Assembly: GCA_041629655.1 (NCBI GenBank)
Contig: JBFKMV010000202.1
Span: 1 to 8,702 of the forward strand
Source of the DNA: JBFKMV01 sp041629655
GTDB lineage: Bacteria; Acidobacteriota; Polarisedimenticolia; Polarisedimenticolales; Polarisedimenticolaceae
Direction of reading: 5' to 3'
DNA: 8,702 nt
Made by a program: the position numbers and the translations under genes. Below the pieces are notes generated by a model that saw only the letters and a list, made by a program, of their open reading frames with translations, was not told the DNA's origin and searched no databases. Numbering within the stretch: the stretch's first letter is position 1; each line of letters starts with the position of its first letter. Of the stretch, positions 1 to 5,817 are shown piece after piece.

Positions 1-1
1 A

Positions 2-29
2 CCGGGCGCACGCATTCTGAGGCGCCCGG
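2..29. other. Perfect inverted repeat (hairpin), possible terminator of an upstream gene
   Basis: An 8-bp arm ccgggcgc (2-9) is perfectly complementary to gcgcccgg (22-29), with a 12-nt loop. The stem is entirely G/C and would be very stable. It is followed by a pyrimidine-rich tract (atcttcccccc) rather than a clean T-run, so it is not a textbook intrinsic terminator. It could end a gene lying left of the window or act as an mRNA-stabilising hairpin. The symmetry is seen directly; the role is inferred. Confidence 0.4.
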
Positions 30-349
30 ATCTTCCCCCCACGGTTCCTTTCCAGCCCCGCGCCGCCCCTTGTCGGGCGTCCACAGCCGGACGACTCGCG
101 GGAACGCGGCGCGAGCGGCTACACTCTGCGCACCACGATGGCCCGCCGCATTTCCGGATACGCCCGCCACGATGCGACCTACCCACCACCACGTTTCCGG
201 CGATATGGACGCCGGGTGTCTCGGGCCGTCCCGCGGAGCCGGCGGGGCCGCCGTCGGTCAAACCATTGCCGTACAGCCACTTACCGGATCGCGGCCCCGT
301 AGTCCACGTGACCTGGACCGCCGATTGCATCACCGACCGCGCCGAGTTC
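30..349. other. Non-coding leader region upstream of the subtilase gene
   Basis: I see no credible gene here. The open frames that cross it have Arg/Pro/His-rich, low-complexity translations, as expected from out-of-frame reading of GC-rich DNA. The frame of the downstream subtilase is closed by stops at 300-302 and 309-311, so that gene does not extend into this stretch. A short GC hairpin with 5-6 pairs lies at 240-253, without a following T-run. I searched for sigma-70-like boxes and found only weak partial matches such as TTGCCG at about 267 and TTGCAT at about 324, none with a convincing -10. The subtilase promoter is presumably here but I cannot place it. Confidence 0.5.
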
Positions 350-352
350 CTC

Positions 353-358
353 GGAGGG
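353..358 (+). promoter_or_regulatory. Shine-Dalgarno site of the subtilase gene
   Basis: GGAGGG ends 7 nt before the ATG at 366, a near-ideal anti-Shine-Dalgarno match and spacing. With the in-frame stop at 309-311 and no ATG/GTG/TTG codon between, this fixes the start. Confidence 0.75.
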
Positions 359-365
359 TCAAGAG

Positions 366-3143
366 ATGGATGTCAGGGCCAATCGCTCCGACAGGCAATC
401 CCTGTCCCGTCCGCGCCGCTGGGCGCTGATCTTCGCGCTGGTTTGCTTGACCGGTATGGCTCCGGCTCTCACCGCAGGGGAGGAGTCCAAGGCTTCGCCC
501 GACCTCGCCGAAGCCGCCGGACGCGCAACAGGGGACACGTTCCGGGTCATCGCCACCTTCGATCACGTCGACGTCAGCGACTCGACCGTGACACCGCCGC
601 GGCTCCGCGAGATCGCCGCCACCGTCGGCGCTGAGATCGTGTGGGTCAACCGCAAGCTCGAGATGACGGCGTTGGACCTTCCGAGCGACGATCTGGCCCG
701 GCGGCTCGAGGTGCTGCTGGCCGAGCCGGAGATCGTGTACGTCGTCCCCAACCGCCGCGTATTCAGCGCCGGTGAGGACGAGGCGGACAAGCTGCTCGAG
801 GAACGGCAAAAAAAACGCGACGAGCAGCTCAAGGCTGAGCTCGAGCTCCTTTCGAAACAGCACAACGAGCTCGGTAAGCAACACCACGAGCTCGACAAGG
901 AGTTCCGGGAGCTGAGCGAAGACCTCGAAAAGGCGTTCGCCGAGTCGATGAAGCAGTTGGAGAAACGGCGGAGCGAGGACGTCGAGGACCTGGAGAAGCG
1001 CCAGGCAGAGCTCGACAAGCTCCAGGCCGAGCTCCGCGAGGACATCGCCAAGGAGCAGGAGCATCTCGCGGAAGCCGACGACGACAAGCGGCAGGCGATC
1101 CAGGAGAAGCTGGACGCGCTGGCCGCCGAGCTGTCGGTGGCCGTCGCTGAGGCCGGGCCGATACCAGGTCGGATCGAGGCGGTCCAGGCCGAGTTCGACC
1201 AGGCCCGGGAGGAGCTCGAGAGCGGGTTTGCGCGGGACTCGTCGCGCCTGGCCGCGGAATACGAGCCCGACCTGGCCCGGCTGGCCGCGGAGATCGCGGT
1301 CCTCGAGGGCCGCGAGCACGCGCTCCGCAACCGCAAGCTCAAGAAGCTGCAAAAACACGGCCCGGCCCGCTTCGCGGCCGGGAGTCACGTGCGCGTCACC
1401 TCGGGTATCGAGGGCTACCTCGATCCGGACGCCGAGCCCCTCGAGGGCGGCGGGATTGCGGTGGCGGTCATCGATTCCGGGATCGCCGAGCACGAGGACC
1501 TCGCGCTGTGGGATGCTCCCGCCGCGTCGCGCGTGGTGCAGCGTGTCGATTTCACCGTCGAGCCGTTCCTGGGCTCCCACGACCCCTACGGACACGGTAC
1601 GCACATCGCCGGCCTGATCGCCGGCAACGGCAAGCTGTCCGATGGCCGGTTCGAGCGCCCGTTCACCGGTGCCGCTCCCGGGGCGACGCTCGTCGATCTG
1701 CGCGTACTCCGCGGGGACGGTGTCGGGTCGATCGACAGCCTGCTAGAAGCGCTGGAATGGGTCGAGGACGAAGGCGCGAAGCACGGCGTCCGCGTCGTCA
1801 ACCTGTCCGTGGGCACCCGGCCGCAAGAATCGCACGAGCAGGACCCGTTGTGTCGCGCCGTGCGCAAGGTTGTGGAGAAGGGCATCGTGGTCGTCGCGGC
1901 CGCCGGTAACGCCGGCAAGGACGCCGACGGCCGGGCCGCCTTTGGCGGCATCCTCTCGCCGGCCACGTGTCCGGACACGCTCACGGTCGGCGCCGCCAAC
2001 ACCTTCCAGACCGACGCGCGGTCCGACGATCGGGTGACCAGCTACTCCTCGCGAGGTCCGACGCTGTCTCACGTGGCGGACGACCTGAACGATGACGGCG
2101 TGCTGTCCGAAGACGAGCGGCTGTTCGACTTCGTGATCAAGCCCGACGTCGTGGCGCCCGGCAACAAGCTGGTGTCCACGGCCGCCCGCGACTCCTGGCT
2201 GGCCGCCCCGCACCGCGACCTGCGCGTGGACGACCACTACCTCCTGCTTTCCGGTTCCTCGACCGCCGCGCCGCTGGTGTCCGGGATCGTGGCGCTGATG
2301 ATGCAGGCGCGCGCGGATCTCTCGCCGTCGGCGGTCAAGGCGATCCTGATGTACACCGCGCAGCCGCTGGAGGGAGCCGGCTTCTTCGAGCAGGGCGCGG
2401 GCCAGGTCAACGGCCGGGCGGCGATCGACCTGGCCTTCGCCATGGACAACCGCGAGGAGGTCAAGAAGCTGAAGCCCGGAAAGACCGCCAGCTTCGCGAT
2501 CGACCTGGCACAGGGCGACCTCAGCTCTCCGATTGCCGGTGAGATGATCGAATGGGGACGCCGGGTCGTCTACGTCGATGGCTGGTACTTCGGCGACCGG
2601 CTCTACCGCTGCGCGGGCATCAACTGGTACGAGGTCAAGCCCGACGGCAAGCACGACGATTTCGCCCAGACCGACGGGATCCTCTACACCGCAGGCTCCC
2701 GACAGGCCGGCGGCTCGATCGCGCAGGGCGAGGACGTGTCCGATTCCGGGATCCTGTGGGCCGACGGTTTCCTCCACGCCGAGGTGTCGGTCGCCCGGGA
2801 GGACTTCTTCCGCAATCATGAGCGATTCAAGCGGGATGTGCACCGGGTCTACGGTCTGCTCGGCCCGGGAACGAGCATCCACCACGACGGGATCCTGTGG
2901 AGCGACGGGATCTTGTGGAGCGACGGGATCCTGTGGAGCGACGGGATCTTGTGGAGCGACGGGATCCTGTGGAGCGACGGGATCCTGTGGAGCGACGGGA
3001 TCCTGTGGAGTGACGGGATCCTGTGGAGTGACGGGATCCTGTGGAGCGACGGGATCCTGTGGAGTGACGGGATCCTGTGGAGCGACGGGATCCTGTGGAG
3101 CGACGGGATCCTGTGGGGCGAGGGCATCTTGTGGAGTGACTAG
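366..3143 (+). CDS. Secreted subtilisin-like serine protease (S8) with coiled coil and C-terminal GILWSD repeats
   Basis: A 925-residue subtilase predicted to be exported and to cleave proteins outside the cytoplasm. Seen in order: a basic n-region (RPRR at 15-18) and hydrophobic core (about 19-33) with likely signal-peptidase cleavage after APA34 or LTA37; an I9-like propeptide (about 57-133) ending EPEIVYVVPNRRVF; a Lys/Glu/Arg-rich coiled coil (about 140-330); the catalytic domain (about 360-696); a linker (about 697-770); then repeats. The triad is D370 (VIDSG), H410 (GHGTH) and S632 (GSSTAAP, for the usual GTSMAxP), with oxyanion Asn N515 (AAAGN). An EF-hand-like loop sits at 573-584. 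Fourteen GILWSD-type units fill 842-925 directly before the stop. At 925 residues it is far longer than a minimal secreted subtilisin (about 380). The family call is firm; substrate and repeat function are unknown. The PilZ gene follows 175 bp downstream on the same strand. Confidence 0.93.
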   Translation: MDVRANRSDRQSLSRPRRWALIFALVCLTGMAPALTAGEESKASPDLAEAAGRATGDTFRVIATFDHVDVSDSTVTPPRLREIAATVGAEIVWVNRKLEMTALDLPSDDLARRLEVLLAEPEIVYVVPNRRVFSAGEDEADKLLEERQKKRDEQLKAELELLSKQHNELGKQHHELDKEFRELSEDLEKAFAESMKQLEKRRSEDVEDLEKRQAELDKLQAELREDIAKEQEHLAEADDDKRQAIQEKLDALAAELSVAVAEAGPIPGRIEAVQAEFDQAREELESGFARDSSRLAAEYEPDLARLAAEIAVLEGREHALRNRKLKKLQKHGPARFAAGSHVRVTSGIEGYLDPDAEPLEGGGIAVAVIDSGIAEHEDLALWDAPAASRVVQRVDFTVEPFLGSHDPYGHGTHIAGLIAGNGKLSDGRFERPFTGAAPGATLVDLRVLRGDGVGSIDSLLEALEWVEDEGAKHGVRVVNLSVGTRPQESHEQDPLCRAVRKVVEKGIVVVAAAGNAGKDADGRAAFGGILSPATCPDTLTVGAANTFQTDARSDDRVTSYSSRGPTLSHVADDLNDDGVLSEDERLFDFVIKPDVVAPGNKLVSTAARDSWLAAPHRDLRVDDHYLLLSGSSTAAPLVSGIVALMMQARADLSPSAVKAILMYTAQPLEGAGFFEQGAGQVNGRAAIDLAFAMDNREEVKKLKPGKTASFAIDLAQGDLSSPIAGEMIEWGRRVVYVDGWYFGDRLYRCAGINWYEVKPDGKHDDFAQTDGILYTAGSRQAGGSIAQGEDVSDSGILWADGFLHAEVSVAREDFFRNHERFKRDVHRVYGLLGPGTSIHHDGILWSDGILWSDGILWSDGILWSDGILWSDGILWSDGILWSDGILWSDGILWSDGILWSDGILWSDGILWSDGILWGEGILWSD
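783..1355 (+). other. Long charged coiled coil between propeptide and catalytic domain of the subtilase
   Basis: Residues about 140-330 are dominated by Glu, Lys, Arg, Asp, Gln and heptad-like Leu/Ala, with stretches such as LEKRQAELDKLQAELRED. There is no proline within the long first helix. A break at GPIPG (264-268) splits the segment into a helix of about 120 residues and one of about 60, which could fold back as an antiparallel hairpin or oligomerise. Placement between an I9-like propeptide and the S8 core is not the standard subtilase order. Boundaries are by eye. Confidence 0.8.
2082..2117 (+). other. EF-hand-like calcium-binding loop inserted in the S8 domain
   Basis: Residues 573-584 read DLNDDGVLSEDE, fitting the 12-residue EF-hand/dockerin loop: Asp1, Asn3, Asp5, Gly6, hydrophobic 8 (Leu) and Glu12. 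The loop lies between the SSRGPT strand and IKPDVVAPG, where compact subtilisins have only a short turn, so it is an insertion. Many subtilases bind calcium for stability, so a calcium-dependent fold or activation is plausible. The motif is seen; binding is inferred. Confidence 0.65.
2676..2783 (+). repeat. Degenerate copies of the GILWSD motif upstream of the array
   Basis: Three motif-like units precede the perfect array: GILYTA at residue 771 (2676-2693), preceded by TD; GILWAD at 795-800 (2748-2765); and directly adjoining it GFLHAE at 801-806 (2766-2783). They share the G-[IF]-L-[WYH] core and, in the last two, an acidic sixth position. They are separated from the array by about 35 residues of unrelated sequence. 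They look like older, diverged units, or the seed from which the terminal array expanded. Confidence 0.65.
2889..3140 (+). repeat. Tandem array of 14 x 18 bp encoding GILWSD hexapeptides
   Basis: Fourteen contiguous 18-bp units, all in frame and immediately before the TAG stop (3141-3143), encode G-I-L-W-S-D. Units 1-12 and 14 give exactly GILWSD; unit 13 (3105-3122) gives GILWGE. DNA differences among units are few: CTG/TTG Leu in units 2, 4 and 14, AGC/AGT Ser in units 7, 8, 10 and 14, GGG/GGC Gly in unit 14, and the two changes that make GE in unit 13. Thus all variation outside unit 13 is synonymous. The unit alternates a short hydrophobic strand (ILW) with a turn-like SDG, as expected for a beta-solenoid or stacked hairpins. 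Confidence 0.97.
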
Positions 3144-3318
3144 CCCCCCGCAGGCCACCGGCTCGATCCGATTCGCGGCCACGGCTGTAGCCGCTTCGCC
3201 GGTTCGTTCCGATTACGTTGTCGTATTCCCCGCAGCCGCGGATTCGGGCGTCTCCCGTTTGCGGATCGGGGCGGAGGGCACATATTTGCCCCGGGGACCG
3301 TGACGAGCGGAAGTTCCG
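3144..3318. other. Intergenic region between subtilase and PilZ genes
   Basis: This 175-bp gap has no gene. It contains a compact inverted repeat, cggct (3182-3186) with agccg (3189-3193), overlapping an alternative pairing of gcggc (3175-3179) with gccgc (3190-3194). A second hairpin, gggca (3276-3280) with tgccc (3287-3291), has the AT-rich loop catatt. Neither is followed by a T-run, so I do not call an intrinsic terminator. The AT-rich patch at 3281-3287 could be part of a promoter for the PilZ gene, but no good -35 partner is visible. Whether the two genes are cotranscribed is undecided. Confidence 0.4.
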
Positions 3319-4158
3319 ATGGCGAGCAACGCACGGGCAGCGACGGCGCCCGAGACGGCCGGAGACGACGCGGCGGAGCGCGTCGAACGTTCGGTTCGCG
3401 TCCACTTCCCGGCCCAGGTCGAGTTCGCGGGCGAACGCTTCACGATCCAGGAGTTCACGGCCAACCTCAGCGACAGCGGGATGTTCCTGCCCACCGATCA
3501 CGCCATCCTGCCCGGCACGCGGGGCACACTGCGGTTTCGCCTGACCCAGTGGGACGAGCCGTTCACGGTTGCGGCGGAGGTGGTGCGAACCGGCGTTGCC
3601 GGCGAAGCGACCTTCGACCGCGAGGCGGGGATCGGGATCCGCTTCTTGGACCTCGGCGACGTGGACCGCGCGCGATTGCAGCGGCTGGTCGAAGGCGTTC
3701 GGGACGGCTCGGTGGTCCAGAGCATCCGCCGCGGCATCAAGGAGTCGGGGAAGGGGCTGGATCAGGAATTGCGGCGCCGGCCGATGGGCCAGAAGCTGAT
3801 CCTCGCCACCTTCGCCTACACCGAGGAGATCGACGCGTTGATCCGCGACGGTCAGGTTCCGGTGCTGGCGCGGCTGCTCAAGAATCCCCGTTTGCGCGTG
3901 CCCCACGTGCGGGCCGTGCTGCGGCAGACCCGCCTGCCGAAGACGTTGCTGCGCGAGGTCGAGCGCAACCGCGACTGGATGCGTGACGAGCAGGTGCGGC
4001 TCAACTTCAGCAAGCACCCCAACGCCCCGCTCGAGGGCGCGCTGCGGCTGATCCCGCAGCTGCCGCTGCCGCGGCTCCAGCAGCTCGCCGCAGATCCCCA
4101 CCTGCGCCCGCCGTTGCGCGAGAAGGTCAAACAGTTGCTCAAGGAGCGTCGGCGCTAG
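3319..4158 (+). CDS. PilZ-domain protein with C-terminal helical KNP-repeat module
   Basis: A 279-residue protein with no signal peptide or membrane segment, so cytoplasmic. Residues about 21-120 look like a PilZ domain, the c-di-GMP receptor fold: an Arg cluster (R21, R24, R27), a beta-strand, then the signature NxSxxG as NLSDSG (49-54), followed by the G-[IL]-RF strand (GIGIRF). The exact RxxxR half of the signature is not met, so c-di-GMP affinity is uncertain. Residues about 150-279 are all-helical with a repeated theme: LLKNPRL (K188) and SKHPNAP (K232) spaced 44 residues apart, plus NRDW (217-220). From memory this matches a HEAT/LRV-like module common in PilZ or signalling proteins of Acidobacteriota and deltaproteobacteria. 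The start is ATG with a GGAAG element at 3309-3313. The stop overlaps the convergent peptidase stop. Confidence 0.78.
   Translation: MASNARAATAPETAGDDAAERVERSVRVHFPAQVEFAGERFTIQEFTANLSDSGMFLPTDHAILPGTRGTLRFRLTQWDEPFTVAAEVVRTGVAGEATFDREAGIGIRFLDLGDVDRARLQRLVEGVRDGSVVQSIRRGIKESGKGLDQELRRRPMGQKLILATFAYTEEIDALIRDGQVPVLARLLKNPRLRVPHVRAVLRQTRLPKTLLREVERNRDWMRDEQVRLNFSKHPNAPLEGALRLIPQLPLPRLQQLAADPHLRPPLREKVKQLLKERRR
4155..4158. other. Shared CTAG: overlapping convergent stop codons
   Basis: The PilZ gene ends with TAG at 4156-4158 (+) and the M20 gene ends with TAG at 4157-4155 (-). Both stops lie within the palindrome CTAG, so the genes overlap tail to tail by 4 bp. No intergenic space is left for terminators, so each transcript must run into, or terminate inside, the other gene. 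Confidence 0.95.
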
Positions 4159-5705
4159 CGAGGCATCGCGGGCGGCGGCATCCGCAGCAGCGACGCGTAC
4201 AGCACGATCCCGCGCCACAGGTTGCCCAGCCGCAGGTTCTCGTCCGGGGCGTGCTGGTTGTTGTCGAAGTTGACGATCGGCAGGCCGTAGACCGGCACCC
4301 CCAGTGCCGTCTCGAAGCGGTGCATCGGCACCGTTCCGCCCAGCGTCGGAAGCAGCACCGGCTCCTCGGTCACGGCGCGGCGCACCGCGGTGATCAGCGC
4401 ATGCGAGAGTGGTGTGTCGATCGGCGTGCGGGTGGCCGGCGTGCCGTGCCCGCTCCGGACCTGCACCAGGTCGGGGTGCGCCAGCCGCTGCTCGGCGGTC
4501 GGCTCGTCCCGTACCACCGTGTAGCCCTGCTTGCGGAGGTGCGCCTCGAGCCGCTCGACCGCGGCCTGCGGCGTGACGTTCTTGACCAGGCGCATGTCGA
4601 TCTCGGCCGTGGCGCTGGGCGGGACGATCGTGCGCACCTGCGCCCCGACCCAGGCCGAGGCCATGCCGCGCACGTTGAGCGAGGGCAGGTTGATCAGCTC
4701 CTCGAGAGTCCTGCCGGCGCCATCGGGGCGCGCGATACCGAACTCGCGGCGCAGCGACTCGTCCACCCGCGGGATCGCCGCGATCGCCTCGCGTTCCCGA
4801 TCGCTCAGCGGGAGCACGTCGTCGTAGAAGCCCTCCACCAGCACCCGCCCCTCCGCGTCCTTCATCGACGCCAGCAGCCGGGCCAGCTTCTGCGCCGGGT
4901 TGGGCGCCCAGTTGCCGTAGTGCCCGGAATGGAGCGCGCGGGACGGGCCGTGGACCGTCAACGTCACGGTGACGATGCCGCGGTTGCCGAACACCACGGT
5001 CGGCCGCCCCGACTGGTGCACCGGCCCGTCGGCGAATACCAGCAGGTCGGCGGCCAGCAGGTCGCGGTGGCGTTCCAGCACCGCGGCGACCTGGGGCGAG
5101 CCGATTTCCTCCTCCGGGTCCAGCAGCAGCTTGAGCTCGACGCTGGGCGGGATTCCGCCGGCGCGCAGCGCGTCGATCGCGGCCAGCAGCGCCACGATCG
5201 GACCCTTGTCGTCCGAGGCCGAGCGGCCGTAGAGCCGGGCGTCGGGATCGTCCCGGTCGCCCTTCAGCAGCGGCGAGAACGGCGGCGTCACCGTCCAGCG
5301 GGCCGGGTCGACGGGCTGCCCGTCGTAGTGGGCGTAGACCAGCATGACCGGCGCGCGTGCACCGCTGGACGCGGACGCCGCGGGCGCCAGCCGCGCGAAG
5401 ATGTACGGGGTCGTCGCGGTCTCGAGCAGCCGGACCTCGAAGCCGCGCTGTTCCAGCATCGACCGCAGGTGGGTGGCGTTGACGACCAGGTCCGCGGTGT
5501 TCTTCGAGACGTTGGGCAGCGAGACCAGGCGTACGAGCTCGTCCAGGATCTTCGCGCGATGGGCGCGGACCCAATCCTGAACAGCTTTTCGATGGACCGC
5601 GTCATCGCCGCCCGGGTCGTGCTCCCCGGCGGCCGCGAGCACGGTCGCGGCGATCGAGACCAGCAGCACGGTCACGGACAACGAGCGCAAGCGGCGCTGG
5701 GTCAT
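4155..5705 (-). CDS. Secreted M20 family metallopeptidase (dipeptidase/carboxypeptidase-like)
   Basis: A 516-residue zinc-dependent peptidase of the M20 family (carnosinase/CPG2-like), expected to release amino acids from small peptides in the periplasm or outside. The N-terminus has RR then a hydrophobic stretch (about 9-26) ending LAAAG, a Sec signal peptide. The active-site set is complete: H126 in AHYDGQP, D165 in GRSASDDKGP, the Glu pair E199/E200 in EEEIGS (general base and ligand), D226 in FADG, and H485 in NNQHAPDEN. H259 in HSGHYGNW starts the dimerisation/lid region. The length is slightly above the usual 440-480 because of the leader. The start ATG has GGGAGG at 5710-5715, 4 nt away. 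A TAGAAT box lies 38 nt upstream, just past the terminator of the preceding gene, which suggests its own transcript. Confidence 0.9.
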   Translation of the reverse strand: MTQRRLRSLSVTVLLVSIAATVLAAAGEHDPGGDDAVHRKAVQDWVRAHRAKILDELVRLVSLPNVSKNTADLVVNATHLRSMLEQRGFEVRLLETATTPYIFARLAPAASASSGARAPVMLVYAHYDGQPVDPARWTVTPPFSPLLKGDRDDPDARLYGRSASDDKGPIVALLAAIDALRAGGIPPSVELKLLLDPEEEIGSPQVAAVLERHRDLLAADLLVFADGPVHQSGRPTVVFGNRGIVTVTLTVHGPSRALHSGHYGNWAPNPAQKLARLLASMKDAEGRVLVEGFYDDVLPLSDREREAIAAIPRVDESLRREFGIARPDGAGRTLEELINLPSLNVRGMASAWVGAQVRTIVPPSATAEIDMRLVKNVTPQAAVERLEAHLRKQGYTVVRDEPTAEQRLAHPDLVQVRSGHGTPATRTPIDTPLSHALITAVRRAVTEEPVLLPTLGGTVPMHRFETALGVPVYGLPIVNFDNNQHAPDENLRLGNLWRGIVLYASLLRMPPPAMPR

Positions 5706-5709
5706 GTCG

Positions 5710-5715
5710 CCTCCC
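5710..5715 (-). promoter_or_regulatory. Shine-Dalgarno site of the M20 peptidase gene
   Basis: On the minus strand GGGAGG lies 4 nt before the ATG at 5705-5703, supporting the start that gives a complete signal peptide. Confidence 0.7.
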
Positions 5716-5743
5716 GGAGCGGTGCGGGTTCAGGGACGGCGAC

Positions 5744-5749
5744 ATTCTA
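5744..5749 (-). promoter_or_regulatory. Possible -10 box for the M20 peptidase gene
   Basis: Minus-strand TAGAAT matches the sigma-70 consensus TATAAT at 5 of 6 positions, in otherwise GC-rich DNA, 38 nt before the start codon. A 17-nt spacer would place the -35 on CCCCGC inside the terminator stem, which is a poor match. The box is seen; its use as a promoter is inferred. Confidence 0.35.
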
Positions 5750-5759
5750 ATGGGTAGCG

Positions 5760-5801
5760 AAAAAAAGCGGGGCCGGGGCGGAAACACCGCGCCCGGCCCC
5801 G
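5760..5801 (-). terminator. Rho-independent terminator of the outer-membrane protein gene
   Basis: Reading the minus strand, a GC-only stem of about 12 bp (arms at roughly 5789-5801 and 5768-5780, one unpaired G) closes a small loop around gaaacac (5781-5787, plus strand) and is followed by a run of seven T (plus-strand A at 5760-5766). It starts 16 bp beyond the stop of the beta-barrel gene. The plus-strand side lacks a T-run, so it is directional. It separates the barrel gene from the M20 gene. Confidence 0.9.
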
Positions 5802-5817
5802 AGCAAACGGACCTCGA

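Noticed and set aside
70..429. Possible 119-codon gene in the leader region
   Set aside because: No Shine-Dalgarno-supported start, Arg/Pro-rich composition, no domain, and it overlaps the supported start of the subtilase.
391..476. Lipoprotein signal in the subtilase N-terminus (Cys27)
   Set aside because: The residues before Cys27 (ALV) do not fit a lipobox, because the -1 position is Val. Standard signal-peptidase I sites (APA34 or LTA37) fit better.
330..1604. Minus-strand open frame of 424 codons opposite the coiled coil
   Set aside because: Its Leu/Glu-rich translation is the mirror of the coiled-coil codons. It has no recognisable domain or ribosome site, and lies opposite a well-supported gene.
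2889..3122. Thirteen GATC/GGATCC sites at 18-bp spacing, as a possible methylation or protein-binding array
   Set aside because: The sites follow automatically from the Gly-Ile-Leu codons GGG ATC CTG or TTG, and the spacing equals the coding repeat. No independent sign of a DNA-level role.
1743..3182. Minus-strand open frame with repeated APQDPV units
   Set aside because: The repeat is only the reverse complement of the GILWSD array read in another frame. The plus strand has the subtilase triad, propeptide and a good Shine-Dalgarno.
2827..5574. Very long minus-strand open frame (915 codons) antisense to the subtilase tail and PilZ gene and overlapping the M20 gene in another frame
   Set aside because: Its translation is Arg/Gly/Ala-rich, includes an antisense reading of the hexapeptide array, and shows no domain. 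The M20 gene in the neighbouring frame has all its active-site residues. GC-rich DNA commonly leaves such shadow frames open.
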